Of a DNA stretch of 64,000 bases, positions 9,481 to 18,434 are shown piece by piece. Made by a program: the position numbers and the translations under genes. A model generated the notes under the pieces. It was not told the DNA's origin. It did no database searches and saw nothing but the letters and a program-made list of their open reading frames with translations. The stretch comes from Gammaproteobacteria bacterium (GTDB taxonomy: Bacteria; Pseudomonadota; Gammaproteobacteria; UBA1113), in the NCBI GenBank assembly GCA_021773295.1, contig JAJFKI010000081.1:62001-126000 (forward strand), given 5' to 3'. Positions within the stretch are counted from its first letter, which is position 1. Every line of letters begins with the position of its first letter.

Positions 9481-10207
9481 AACAAAACTCCTGCATCGCT
9501 TGCAAACACTGTTGTGGGTGTGTCAAAAAGGGCACATGACCGGCGTCACTAATTAACACATGATTGTTTCCCTTTTTTTGATAGGGGACTAAAGGATCTT
9601 GATTGCCATCAATAAATAATTGTGGCATTTCTAAATCAAGCTGCGCTTGCCGCATGTCCGTATTTTTTAACACCTTTAATGCTTCTAATAAAATATCAAG
9701 TTTATCACTGTGAACCATTGCAATATTTAAAAGAGCTTTATACAAGGCCCGTTGTTTTAAATCTGGCGCTAGCCAACGACAAAATTGTTGAATGCCTTTT
9801 CTAGGGTTAGTTTCAATGGCTTGTTCAAAGGCTTGTAAGACCTCTGGTGCGATTCCCGCCCAGGTATCACCCGCCATAAATTTAGGCGTTGATGCCATAT
9901 GAATAACGCTTGATACTTTTTTAGGATAAATTACTGCTAACTGCGTTGCGACTAAACCACCCAGTGACCATCCTAAGATAATAGCGCCTTCAGGGATATG
10001 CGTTGCAATTGAATCAATCCATTGTGCCGACATCATTGGATAAGATAATGCGTCACTCATACCAAAGCCTGGTAAATCAATTAAGCTGACTCGAAAGCTT
10101 GTTGTTAATTTGGGAAGAAAGGGTGCCCACACTTTAGTATGAAAACCCCAACCATGAAGTAATACCAATGATTGTCCTTGGCCTAGTTGTTCACAATAAA
10201 GAGTCAT
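9467..10207 (-). CDS. bioH: Pimeloyl-ACP methyl ester carboxylesterase
   Basis: Alpha/beta hydrolase that removes the BioC methyl group to release pimeloyl-ACP. LLHGWGFHTKVW is the oxyanion region, GWSLGG at 79-84 carries the nucleophile Ser81, the Asp is in FIDGNQDPLVPY, and the His in SDAGHVPFLTHP. Length (246 aa) matches BioH. It is inside the biotin operon (overlap of 17 bp with bioF), unlike in E. coli where bioH is unlinked. This supports BioH over a generic esterase. Confidence 0.93.
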   Translation of the reverse strand: MTLYCEQLGQGQSLVLLHGWGFHTKVWAPFLPKLTTSFRVSLIDLPGFGMSDALSYPMMSAQWIDSIATHIPEGAIILGWSLGGLVATQLAVIYPKKVSSVIHMASTPKFMAGDTWAGIAPEVLQAFEQAIETNPRKGIQQFCRWLAPDLKQRALYKALLNIAMVHSDKLDILLEALKVLKNTDMRQAQLDLEMPQLFIDGNQDPLVPYQKKGNNHVLISDAGHVPFLTHPQQCLQAMQEFCYVAR

Positions 10208-11336
10208 AACAGTGCGTTACCGTTTGTAATAATGATTTTATTTGTTCTGGCGTATGATCCGTATTTAGCGTCACTCGTAAACGTGCCGTGCCCTTAGGTA
10301 CCGTCGGCGGCCGAATCGCTTTGAGAAAAAAACCTCGCTGCAATAATTGCTCACTAAGCTGTAATGCGATTTCATTATCACCAATCATAATACTCTGAAT
10401 CGGTGTCACCGAAGGCAAACAATTTAATTGCAACTCATCCGCACATTGCTGAAAGTATTCAATCAACTCAAGCAACTTTTCACGCCGCCAGCTTTGCTGC
10501 TGTAACACTTGTAACGATGCCATACTGGCTGCTGCCAGCATGGGAGGAATGGCAGTAGAGTAACAGTAGCTCCTCGCTTTTTGTAACACTAAGTCAACCC
10601 AATCTGCTTGCCCAGCAATCACTGCACCTTGCGCCGCGAATGCTTTACCTAGAGGGCATACCAGCAGAGGTACTTGTTTCTGCGTTAGTCCGCAGTGAGC
10701 CACGGTCCCTAAGCCCCCCCCTAAAACACCAACACCATGGGCGTCATCAACGATCAATAACGCTTGATGCTCATGGCTAATGTCTGCTAGTGTTTTCAAA
10801 TCCGCTATCGTTCCTTGCATACTGAATACGCCTTCAGTGACAAGACCTTTTAATTCGCCGTTGATTCGCTGACGTAAATGCTGCATGTCATTGTGGCGGT
10901 AACGCAAATGCTTAGCGCCCGATAACTTTAAACCATCGATTAATGAAGCATGGTTAAATTTATCCATCGCTACCGTGTGGGTTTTATCAAACAGCGCCGC
11001 CATCAGCCCTATATTTGCGGTAAAACCACTGTTAAACAAAATGGCTTTGTCACGTTGCATAAATTCAGCAAATGTCTGTTCTGCTTGTTGATGGAGTACA
11101 CTATAACCCGACATCCAGGGAGAAGCGCCGCTACCAACGCCATAAGTATTCACAGCATCTATGGTCGCTTGTTTTAATTCCGATAACATACTCAGGCTTA
11201 AATAATCATTACTGCAAAAATTAATGCAATTTTTTTGGTTAATTTTCACCTGCGTATGTTGTCTTTCGCTAATCACATGATGTTGTCGATATAAACCTTG
11301 TTGTTTAATATCTTCAAGCAACGTCGACTGCTTCAA
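10191..11336 (-). CDS. bioF: 8-amino-7-oxononanoate synthase
   Basis: PLP enzyme condensing pimeloyl-ACP with alanine to [14 protein letters not shown] is the typical N-terminal motif; [14 protein letters not shown], the Asp/His pair in [11 protein letters not shown] and the PLP-lysine region [16 protein letters not shown] follow. It starts at TTG (11336), inside the last codons of bioB; AGGA lies 7 nt upstream and there is no nearby in-frame ATG, so TTG is well supported. An 8-C run (10714-10721; G run on the sense strand) sits inside the VLGGGLG loop. Overlaps bioB by 23 bp. Confidence 0.94.
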   Translation of the reverse strand: MKQSTLLEDIKQQGLYRQHHVISERQHTQVKINQKNCINFCSNDYLSLSMLSELKQATIDAVNTYGVGSGASPWMSGYSVLHQQAEQTFAEFMQRDKAILFNSGFTANIGLMAALFDKTHTVAMDKFNHASLIDGLKLSGAKHLRYRHNDMQHLRQRINGELKGLVTEGVFSMQGTIADLKTLADISHEHQALLIVDDAHGVGVLGGGLGTVAHCGLTQKQVPLLVCPLGKAFAAQGAVIAGQADWVDLVLQKARSYCYSTAIPPMLAAASMASLQVLQQQSWRREKLLELIEYFQQCADELQLNCLPSVTPIQSIMIGDNEIALQLSEQLLQRGFFLKAIRPPTVPKGTARLRVTLNTDHTPEQIKSLLQTVTHCYDSLL

Positions 11337-12270
11337 CCGTCATTCCTAGCTTATCAAATAAAATATGATCTTGATCCGACTCTGGATTCGAAGAAGCAAA
11401 CAGTTTGCCTTCCTCACCAAAAAAGATGGAATTTGCACCGGCAAAAAAGCAAAGCGTTTGCACTGCCTCAGACAAAGTATCACGCCCGGCCGTCAAACGC
11501 ACATGTGATTTAGGAAACATGATGCGAGTCACAGCAATGATACGCACGATTTCAAAATCATCAATTGGCGGTGTTTCACCTAAGGGTGTGCCCTCGATGG
11601 GCGCCAATTTATTAATTGGAATACTTGCTGGTGGTGTGTCTAGTTTGCTCAATTCCAAAAGGAAGTTAATTCTGTCGTCTTTACTCTCCCCCATGCCCAC
11701 AATCCCGCCACAGCATGTTTTAATCCCGGCTTGGTGCACACGGTTGAGCGTATCAATACGATCTTGGTAAGTACGTGTCGAAATAATTTTTTTATAATAT
11801 TCCGGTGACGTATCCAGGTTATGATTATAGTAATCGAGTCCTGCATCCTTTAATGCCTGCGTGGCTTCTACATCGAGCATACCTAAAGTCACACAGGTTT
11901 CAAGACCTAAGTCTTTAACCGCGCCAATCATTTCACACACTTTTGGTAAATCCTTTTTCGGTGGTGAACGCCATGCAGCGCCCATACAAAAACGCGTGGC
12001 GCCGGCTGCCTTCGCAGCTTTAGCTTGTGCCAGCACGAAGTCAAAGGGTAATAATTTTTCTTTTTTCAATTTAGTTTTAAAATGCCCGCTTTGCGCACAA
12101 TATTTGCAATCTTCAGGGCAGGCGCCAGTTTTGATGCTAAAGAGTGAGCTCAACTGCATCTGGTTGGGATCAAAGTGTTCTCTGTGCACACCTTGCGCTT
12201 GAAACAGCAAATCCATAAATGGTAAATCATAGCGCTGCTCCACGTTTTCTTTATTCCATAGGTTTTCCAT
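11314..12270 (-). CDS. bioB: Biotin synthase
   Basis: Radical-SAM enzyme that inserts sulfur into dethiobiotin. [12 protein letters not shown] at residues 49-60 carries the three 4Fe-4S cysteines (51, 55, 58); later conserved parts include [36 protein letters not shown] and [10 protein letters not shown] start at [10 protein letters not shown] (12270), where homologues begin; the 18-residue extension to 12324 reads through the upstream region. First gene of the bioBFHCD unit and divergent from bioA. Confidence 0.96.
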   Translation of the reverse strand: MENLWNKENVEQRYDLPFMDLLFQAQGVHREHFDPNQMQLSSLFSIKTGACPEDCKYCAQSGHFKTKLKKEKLLPFDFVLAQAKAAKAAGATRFCMGAAWRSPPKKDLPKVCEMIGAVKDLGLETCVTLGMLDVEATQALKDAGLDYYNHNLDTSPEYYKKIISTRTYQDRIDTLNRVHQAGIKTCCGGIVGMGESKDDRINFLLELSKLDTPPASIPINKLAPIEGTPLGETPPIDDFEIVRIIAVTRIMFPKSHVRLTAGRDTLSEAVQTLCFFAGANSIFFGEEGKLFASSNPESDQDHILFDKLGMTVEAVDVA

Positions 12271-12364
12271 TCTTATTACTTCTTTTCTTGCTCCTCGGAA
12301 CAGCCAATGATAGTCTCTAGCCAATTATTGTCAACTAACTATCATTCTTGGAGGGGCTGTTAAA

Positions 12365-12393
12365 CCTAGAAACGGCGGTTAAACGCGAACTTT
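12365..12393 (+). repeat. 29-bp intergenic repeat, copy A (bioB-bioA region)
   Basis: This stretch (CCTAGAAACGGC, then GTTAAACGCGAACTTT) matches 16964-16992 on the opposite strand with one mismatch in 29. The copies lie about 40 bp upstream of bioA and of the M16 peptidase gene. Function unknown; a shared promoter element or a small repeat family are both possible. Confidence 0.7.
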
Positions 12394-12433
12394 GGGTGTA
12401 ACTGCTACTTGTAGGATAAAAAATATTTGAATT

Positions 12434-13723
12434 ATGCTTGACTCACGTAACATCTGGTATCCTTGTGGACAGCCTTTTACTCAAACACAAGAACCTCCGC
12501 TAATGATTGAACATGCCAAAGGAAGTTACCTATTTTTAGAGAATGGGGAAAAAATTCTTGATGGAATTAGCAGTTGGTGGTGTAAGAATCTTGGTCATAA
12601 TCATCCCAGACTCAAAGCCGCATTATTGCAACAGGCCAACCGCTATGAACATGCCATCCATGCCAATACCAGCTGCAAAACCTTAGAAAGCTTGGCTGAA
12701 AAATTATCAATACTGATGCCTGGATTAAATAAAGTTTTTTTCGCTGGTGATGGTTCATGCGCCGTAGAAATTGCGATGAAGCTGAGTTTACATGCGCGGC
12801 AACTAGCGGGTAATACCAAGCGCAATACATTTATCGCCCTGCAACAGGCTTATCATGGTGAAACCTGTGGCGCGCTCAGCATTAGTGATCTAGGAAAATA
12901 TAAAGCGCCTTATGCGGATATTTTATTTGAAACTCATTTCATTGGCCCCTTGCCCTATGTACAAGGTCGACATGATCCCAAGTGGAACGATTGCAGTGCC
13001 GAATGGCCACCATTAGAAAAACAATTACAAAGCTTGGCAACAACAGCAACGGCATTAGTGGTGGAACCTATCGTGCAAGGCGCCGCTGGGATGCAAGTTT
13101 ATTCTGCTGACTTGTTACGACGCTTACGTCATTGGTGCAAACAACACGACGTACATTTGATTGCAGATGAAATCATGACGGGCCTTGGCCGTACGGGTTT
13201 ACCATTGGCGTGCCAGCATGCCGATATTATTCCTGACTTTGTTTTATTATCAAAAGGTTTAACCTCTGGATGGATGCCTTTTAGTGCAGTACTAATTAAA
13301 GAAACACTTTATGATTTATTTGTAGAAAGACGGGAAGGCTTTTGGCATTCTCATACTTTCAGCGGCAACCCATTGGCGGCGAATATTGCTTTAGCGTGTT
13401 TACAAACCTTAGAAGATGAAAATATTTATCAACAGGTATTAGATTTAGAAGCCTTATTGCTTGATAACATGATGCTTATTGCCAATAACACCGGACAATT
13501 AACAAACATCCGCGGTATCGGGGGCATCGTTGCGGCTGATGTGGCGAGTGGGCGTGCAACAGATGCGGCCGCCATTTGTCGGCGTGCCGTTGAGCTGGGT
13601 GTGTTGCTGCGACCACTAGATAAAACAATTTATTGGTGTCCGCCGTTGAATAGTGAGCGTGATGAAATTGAGTTACTAAGAAATGTGACGAAGTCCGCTA
13701 TATTAAACACTAATACCACCTAA
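12434..13723 (+). CDS. bioA: Adenosylmethionine-8-amino-7-oxononanoate aminotransferase
   Basis: Class III PLP aminotransferase converting KAPA to DAPA, with SAM as amino donor. Visible: WYPCGQPF near the start, DGISSWWCKNLGHNHP (substrate-binding aromatics), AYHGETCGALS, the PLP Asp in IADEIMTGLGRTG, and the PLP lysine at about residue 274 in LLSKGLTSGWMP. Length (429 aa) is normal. Transcribed divergently from bioB. The upstream Shine-Dalgarno is weak (AGGA about 20 nt away). Confidence 0.95.
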   Translation: MLDSRNIWYPCGQPFTQTQEPPLMIEHAKGSYLFLENGEKILDGISSWWCKNLGHNHPRLKAALLQQANRYEHAIHANTSCKTLESLAEKLSILMPGLNKVFFAGDGSCAVEIAMKLSLHARQLAGNTKRNTFIALQQAYHGETCGALSISDLGKYKAPYADILFETHFIGPLPYVQGRHDPKWNDCSAEWPPLEKQLQSLATTATALVVEPIVQGAAGMQVYSADLLRRLRHWCKQHDVHLIADEIMTGLGRTGLPLACQHADIIPDFVLLSKGLTSGWMPFSAVLIKETLYDLFVERREGFWHSHTFSGNPLAANIALACLQTLEDENIYQQVLDLEALLLDNMMLIANNTGQLTNIRGIGGIVAADVASGRATDAAAICRRAVELGVLLRPLDKTIYWCPPLNSERDEIELLRNVTKSAILNTNTT

Positions 13724-13804
13724 GTGTATTCTCTCCTCTTTACAGGCTGAGTAATCGACACATTTTTTGCGGGTTTTTTCCATCACTCTGGCTTGGTCTC
13801 CCCG

Positions 13805-13839
13805 CGTCGTTATCCCGGCCTTGAGCCGCGATGACGGCG
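13805..13839. repeat. REP-like CCGGCCTTGAG hairpin
   Basis: An imperfect inverted repeat around CCCGGCCTTGAGCCG lies between the convergent genes bioA and the YciC-like protein. The same kind of hairpin recurs at 40078-40109 (CCGGCCTTAAACCGG). Such units are common in intergenic regions of many proteobacteria. Confidence 0.6.
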
Positions 13840-13840
13840 A

Positions 13841-14614
13841 TCATGGCGCCACCGCTTTCAAATGTTCGGCATAATCATGTTCATGACGGTTGAGTAAATC
13901 GTAAATATGGACTGTGTATAAACTCAATAGCCATGGCACCATGATGGTTAGTATTAGAATCATAGCGATCATTGATCCCATTGACCAAGGGATCCCACCC
14001 TCGTGTTGCAGCTTTAATAAAGGCGATGCTAAATCTGCCGCGAGTATCCATAGCCCGGCTGTTAGTGCCATACCACCAAAAATAAATAATGCACTGCGCC
14101 ACCAATGGGGCACTACCATGCGATAGGATAAGGTAAAGTTTACCCAAATGCCGCCTTCATCCAACATAATAAAAGGGATAAAAAAGTATAAAGCGACCAT
14201 AATGAATAACCCTGGTAGCATCAATAACGCCAAGCCGAGTATTAAGATCAATGAAAACAATAGACTTCCTAAAATTAATTTTGGTGATTTTTTAAAGCTG
14301 CGTAGGATGGAAGCCGTTACTGATATATCTTTCCCACCCTTAACCGCCATGATTTGGTGATACATAGCACCATAAAAAATCACAGAAAAAATAAATTGCA
14401 AAATGATATAAAGCCAAAGGTTCCATTGGGTTTCACTAGGCAAATGATACACCAGTGCACCTGCACCCTTGGGATGAAGTGTATGGGGCAAGACATTGAT
14501 ACAAGCCACAAACAACGCCATTATTATGGTTGCAGGAAACGCTTTCTTCCATAAAGTTAAACTATAACGTAAGGTTTCTAAAATGCTTAAATCTCGCTCT
14601 GGAACATAAACCAC
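13841..14614 (-). CDS. YciC-like multi-pass inner-membrane protein
   Basis: 257-aa protein with about six hydrophobic segments, e.g. around residues 30-45, 87-105, 133-165, 190-210 and 222-247, and a short polar N-terminus (MVYVPERDLSILETLRYS). The layout resembles the YciC/UPF0259 family and related glycerophosphodiester-type membrane domains. No catalytic motif was recognised. It is monocistronic between bioA and uvrD. A second protein of similar build is encoded at 52413-53237. Confidence 0.7.
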   Translation of the reverse strand: MVYVPERDLSILETLRYSLTLWKKAFPATIIMALFVACINVLPHTLHPKGAGALVYHLPSETQWNLWLYIILQFIFSVIFYGAMYHQIMAVKGGKDISVTASILRSFKKSPKLILGSLLFSLILILGLALLMLPGLFIMVALYFFIPFIMLDEGGIWVNFTLSYRMVVPHWWRSALFIFGGMALTAGLWILAADLASPLLKLQHEGGIPWSMGSMIAMILILTIMVPWLLSLYTVHIYDLLNRHEHDYAEHLKAVAP

Positions 14615-14679
14615 GATAACTCTCCTTGTGATCTTGTGTGCTTTAATTAACTATACCGATTATAGGAGCGAAGATAAAG

Positions 14680-14703
14680 CCTCCCCGGCAAGGCGGGGGG
14701 AGG
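14680..14703. terminator. CCTCCCC/GGGGAGG hairpin, possible uvrD terminator
   Basis: Inverted repeat CCTCCCC...GGGGAGG, 28 nt past the uvrD stop in the direction of transcription, followed by a short T-rich stretch (CTTTATCTT) on the minus strand. It belongs to a CTCCCC/GGGGAG hairpin family also at 22733-22756, 38970-38985 and 58890-58924, so it may be a repeat used as a terminator. Confidence 0.5.
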
Positions 14704-14730
14704 AATAATTCGTGAACATACATAAGAAGG

Positions 14731-16896
14731 TTATGCCGGCATTAAATTCGCATACGCTGCCACTAGCCACTTGCTGCCTTCGTGGTCAAAATTTACATGT
14801 ACGCGAGTATGCTGGCCCTGGCCTTCGAAGTTTAAAATGGTGCCATCACCAAAAACACTGTGTTGTACACGTTGGCCTAGGGATAAGCCTAAATCATTTT
14901 GTGGACTGACGCTCACAGGCGCAGCTGCGGGTTTAGAAGAATAGCGTGACCGATTTTGTGATCGCAGTTTGACTTCTTGTACATACTCTGCGGGCACTTC
15001 TTTAAGAAAACGAGAAGGACGATGATAACGTTCACTGCCATGTAAGCGGCGCACTTCGGCGTAGGTTAATAATAAACGTCGCATGGCGCGGGTCATGCCG
15101 ACGTAAAACAAACGCCGTTCTTCTTCTAATTTCAGTGGATCCTCTTCCGACAAATAATGGGGAAATAAGCCTTCTTCCATACCGCAAATAATCACAAAAG
15201 GAAATTCCAAACCCTTAGCCGAGTGCATCGTCATTAATTGTACGCAATCACTGAATGGATCAGCTTGCGATTCACCACTCTCTAAAGCCACGTGGGCTAA
15301 AAATGCGGCCAGTGGGGAGACAATGTCTTGATCAGGATCCGGTTCGAATTGATTTGCCGCTTGGATTAATTCTTCTAAGTTTTCAACGCGAGAGCGGCCT
15401 TTTTCTGTTTTGTCTTTACGGTGATGGTCCAACACACCACTGCCTACCAAAATTTGATCGGTCATATCGCCGAGCTCTAAATCTTGTGTCGTGGCAGCCA
15501 ATTCATTCATTAAATCTAAAAATGCTTGCAATGCATTGGTGGCCCTGGCTGATAAGGCTTGTTGTTTTATGACGTCTATGGAAGCTTGCCACATGGAGAC
15601 TTGCCTGTCTCTGGCCAGGCTTCTAACTTCCATTAGAGTACGTTCACCAATACCACGGGTTGGCAAATTCACTACTCGTTCAAAAGCAGCGTCGTCATCT
15701 CGATTAATCAATAAACGTAGGTATGCCAAAGCGTCTTTAATTTCCGCTCGTTCGAAGAAACGCAGACCGCCATACACGCGATAAGGAATGCGTGCTTGTA
15801 TTAAGGCTTCTTCCAGTGCCCGCGATTGTGCATTGGAGCGATACAACACGGCAATCTCGCGCCGCGCATTACCCTGTTCTGCCCAGTGACCAACTTGACT
15901 CGCGACAAAGCGGGCTTCATCAATTTCATTAAAGCCACCATACAAGGCAATGGGCTCACCAGCTTGACCCTCGGACCAAAGATTTTTACCCATACGTGAT
16001 GAGTTATTGGCAATCATGGCATTGGCCGCGCTGAGAATGGTATTGGTGGAACGATAATTTTGTTCTAAGCGAATGGTTTGCGCTGTGGGGAAGTCTTGAA
16101 TAAAGCGATGAAGATTTTCTACCTTGGCTCCACGCCAACCATAAATGGATTGATCATCATCACCCACAATCATTACATGGCCCTGGTTGCCAGCAAGCAA
16201 ACGCACCCAGGCATATTGAATCGGGTTGGTGTCTTGGAACTCGTCCACTAAGATATGCCCAAAGCGTTGTTGATAATGAGTCAATACATCAGGGCAGTGC
16301 AACCATAACTCATGGCTGCGTAATAATAATTCCGCAAAGTCCACCAAGCCACCTTGGGTACAGGCAGCCTCATAAGCTTGATATACTTTTACCAAAGTCT
16401 TGGTGACAATATCACCGTTATCATCGATGTGTTCCGGCCTCAAACCCGCATCTTTTTGACCATTGATAAACCATTGAATGTTTTTCGGCGACCATTGTTT
16501 TTCATCTAAGTTCAAGGTTTTTAAGGTGCGCCGCACAAGTCGGTATTGATCTTCGCTGTCTAAAATTTGGAAATTTTCTTTTAAACCGGCCTCTTGCCAA
16601 TGGGTGCGCAACAGACGATGCGCCAAACCATGAAAGGTTCCAATCCACATCGAACGTGCAGAGTACCCTAACAATTGCTCAATCCGCCCACGCATTTCTG
16701 CTGCCGCTTTATTGGTAAAAGTTACCGCTAAAATATTATGAGGCGATGCATTTTCCACTTGCAACAACCATGCAATTCGGTGCACTAACACCCGCGTTTT
16801 CCCAGAACCGGCACCGGCGAGGACTAATTTATGCCCACAGGGAGCCGTGACCGCGGCTTGTTGCGCTTCGTTCAAATCTTGTGTCAAATTATTCAT
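14731..16896 (-). CDS. uvrD: DNA helicase II (UvrD), SF1A 3'-5' helicase
   Basis: Unwinds DNA in nucleotide-excision and mismatch repair. All SF1A motifs are visible: LNEAQQAAV (Q motif), Walker A AGAGSGKT at residues 27-34, VTFTNKAAAEM, VDEFQDTN (Walker B), GDDDQSIYGWRGA, LEQNYRS, TMHSAKGLEFPFV, and EERRLFYVGMTRA. The C-terminus has the tudor-like GQRVQHSVFGDGTILNFEGQG, which binds RNA polymerase in UvrD/PcrA. Length (721 aa) fits. MNNLTQDLNEAQ at 16896 is the likely start rather than the extension to 16923. Rep is the alternative, but the C-terminal tudor region favours UvrD. Confidence 0.93.
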   Translation of the reverse strand: MNNLTQDLNEAQQAAVTAPCGHKLVLAGAGSGKTRVLVHRIAWLLQVENASPHNILAVTFTNKAAAEMRGRIEQLLGYSARSMWIGTFHGLAHRLLRTHWQEAGLKENFQILDSEDQYRLVRRTLKTLNLDEKQWSPKNIQWFINGQKDAGLRPEHIDDNGDIVTKTLVKVYQAYEAACTQGGLVDFAELLLRSHELWLHCPDVLTHYQQRFGHILVDEFQDTNPIQYAWVRLLAGNQGHVMIVGDDDQSIYGWRGAKVENLHRFIQDFPTAQTIRLEQNYRSTNTILSAANAMIANNSSRMGKNLWSEGQAGEPIALYGGFNEIDEARFVASQVGHWAEQGNARREIAVLYRSNAQSRALEEALIQARIPYRVYGGLRFFERAEIKDALAYLRLLINRDDDAAFERVVNLPTRGIGERTLMEVRSLARDRQVSMWQASIDVIKQQALSARATNALQAFLDLMNELAATTQDLELGDMTDQILVGSGVLDHHRKDKTEKGRSRVENLEELIQAANQFEPDPDQDIVSPLAAFLAHVALESGESQADPFSDCVQLMTMHSAKGLEFPFVIICGMEEGLFPHYLSEEDPLKLEEERRLFYVGMTRAMRRLLLTYAEVRRLHGSERYHRPSRFLKEVPAEYVQEVKLRSQNRSRYSSKPAAAPVSVSPQNDLGLSLGQRVQHSVFGDGTILNFEGQGQHTRVHVNFDHEGSKWLVAAYANLMPA

Positions 16897-16963
16897 GGCG
16901 GGGATTGTAGCATAAAGGGCCACCTCCGTCGTCCTTAAGCTTGGACCTGAATGTTCGACACAA

Positions 16964-16992
16964 AAAGTTCGCGTTTAACGGCCGTTTCTAGG
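16964..16992 (-). repeat. 29-bp intergenic repeat, copy B (uvrD-M16 region)
   Basis: Reverse-strand copy of the element at 12365-12393, with 28 of 29 identical bases. It lies about 40 bp before the M16 peptidase ATG. A 14-nt piece (TTTCTAGGATAATC) recurs at 42410-42423 ahead of the SulP gene, but a match that short is expected by chance. Confidence 0.7.
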
Positions 16993-17032
16993 ATAATCAA
17001 ACTTATCGCACTATGAAATGAAGGAACCTTAA

Positions 17033-18433
17033 ATGTACAAAACACTCATCTTGTTGATAAGTTTAGTTTTCAGCATTAATCTTTATGCTGCCCCAGGAAA
17101 AAAGCCCACCGGTGCGGATAAAAATGTTCATACGTATACCCTTCCTAATGGTTTGCAGTTGATCGTTAAAAAAGATCTCAGAGCACCTGTGTTGATATCA
17201 GAGGTGTGGTACAAAGTCGGGGGCAGTTATGAGCCCGATGGTATTACTGGTATTTCTCACATGCTAGAACACATGATGTTCCAAGGCACGTCAAAATATC
17301 CTGAAGGTGTATTGACCAGACTCATCGATGAAAACGGCGGCAAGATGAATGCTATGACCACGGCTGATTTCACCATGTATTATCAAAAACTTGCCAATGA
17401 TAAATTATCGTTGAGTTTTAAACTCGAATCTGATCGCATGCGTAATTTAAGTTTGCAACAAAAAAATTACGATAAAGAAAAACAAGTGGTCATTAATGAG
17501 CGTCGCATGCGTACTGAAAATGATCCACAAAGTACGACTATCGAACGTTTCAATGCTGCTGCGTTTCTTGGTAATCCTTACTATCAACCCGTGGTCGGTT
17601 GGATGTCAGATTTGAATAATATGAAATTGGAGGATTTACGTAATTGGTATAACACGTGGTATGCGCCAAATAATACCGTGGTGGTGGTTGTGGGTGATGT
17701 CGACCCCGAGAAAGTGTATCAGTTGGCACAACAATATTTTGGCCCTTTAAAACCACAAACACTGCCCACCGTTAAAAGCCACGGTATCATCAAAGCCTTA
17801 GGGCAAAAATTAGTAAATGTAAAAATGCCCGCGAAGTTGCCGTTTTTATTAATTGGTTACAATGCTCCGGCTCACACCACAGAGCCAAAAAGCTTTGAAC
17901 CATATGCCTTAGAAGTGCTGGCTGCCATCTTAAGCCAAGACGATAGTTCACGCTTATCAAAAAATTTAATTCGTGGTAAAGAAATTGCTACCACAGCAGA
18001 TGTCGGTTATTCACTCTATAGTCGCTTGCCAGGATTATTCTTATTCGCGGGGATTCCGGCACAAGGTAACAGCGTCGCGCAATTAAAACAAGCGTTTTTT
18101 GATCAAGTAAAACAATTGCAAACGACACCTGTCACAGAAAAAGAATTATCACGAGTGAAAACAAAACTCATTGCTAATAAAACCTATAAACGTGATTCCA
18201 TCAGTGCGCAAGCTTATGATATCGGTAGCTTAGCTGTCGTCGGCTTGCCTTGGGAAGAAGCAGATAATTATTACCGACAAATAGAACAAGTCACTGCAAA
18301 ACAAGTACTAGACGTTGCTAAAAAATACTTAGTACAAAATGAAGCAACGATTGCGGTATTAACGCCAGAAAAAATTGTGACTGGCGAAAAAACTAAAACA
18401 CAGAACACGAAGAAAAAGGAAGTAAGAGGCTAA
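17033..18433 (+). CDS. M16 family zinc metallopeptidase, catalytic member
   Basis: Periplasmic insulinase/pitrilysin-like peptidase. A signal peptide covers about residues 1-20 (LLISLVFSINLYAA). The inverted zinc motif HxxEH is at His76-Glu79-His80 (GISHMLEHMMFQGT), and the third ligand Glu156 (INERRMRTENDP) lies at the canonical spacing of 76. A second, non-catalytic M16 domain follows, with R/Y substrate residues expected near its end. The start has AAGGAA 6 nt upstream. It pairs with the next gene, 1 nt away, as in two-subunit M16 peptidases related to mitochondrial processing peptidase. Confidence 0.92.
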   Translation: MYKTLILLISLVFSINLYAAPGKKPTGADKNVHTYTLPNGLQLIVKKDLRAPVLISEVWYKVGGSYEPDGITGISHMLEHMMFQGTSKYPEGVLTRLIDENGGKMNAMTTADFTMYYQKLANDKLSLSFKLESDRMRNLSLQQKNYDKEKQVVINERRMRTENDPQSTTIERFNAAAFLGNPYYQPVVGWMSDLNNMKLEDLRNWYNTWYAPNNTVVVVVGDVDPEKVYQLAQQYFGPLKPQTLPTVKSHGIIKALGQKLVNVKMPAKLPFLLIGYNAPAHTTEPKSFEPYALEVLAAILSQDDSSRLSKNLIRGKEIATTADVGYSLYSRLPGLFLFAGIPAQGNSVAQLKQAFFDQVKQLQTTPVTEKELSRVKTKLIANKTYKRDSISAQAYDIGSLAVVGLPWEEADNYYRQIEQVTAKQVLDVAKKYLVQNEATIAVLTPEKIVTGEKTKTQNTKKKEVRG

Positions 18434-18434
18434 T

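Noticed and set aside
11405-11770. Rightward open frame of 121 codons within the biotin operon
   Set aside because: Antisense shadow of bioB.
12358-12386. BirA operator between bioB and bioA
   Set aside because: TTAAACC and GGTTAAA words are 10 nt apart and are not reverse complements of each other; the same sequence recurs before a peptidase gene, so it is a repeat.
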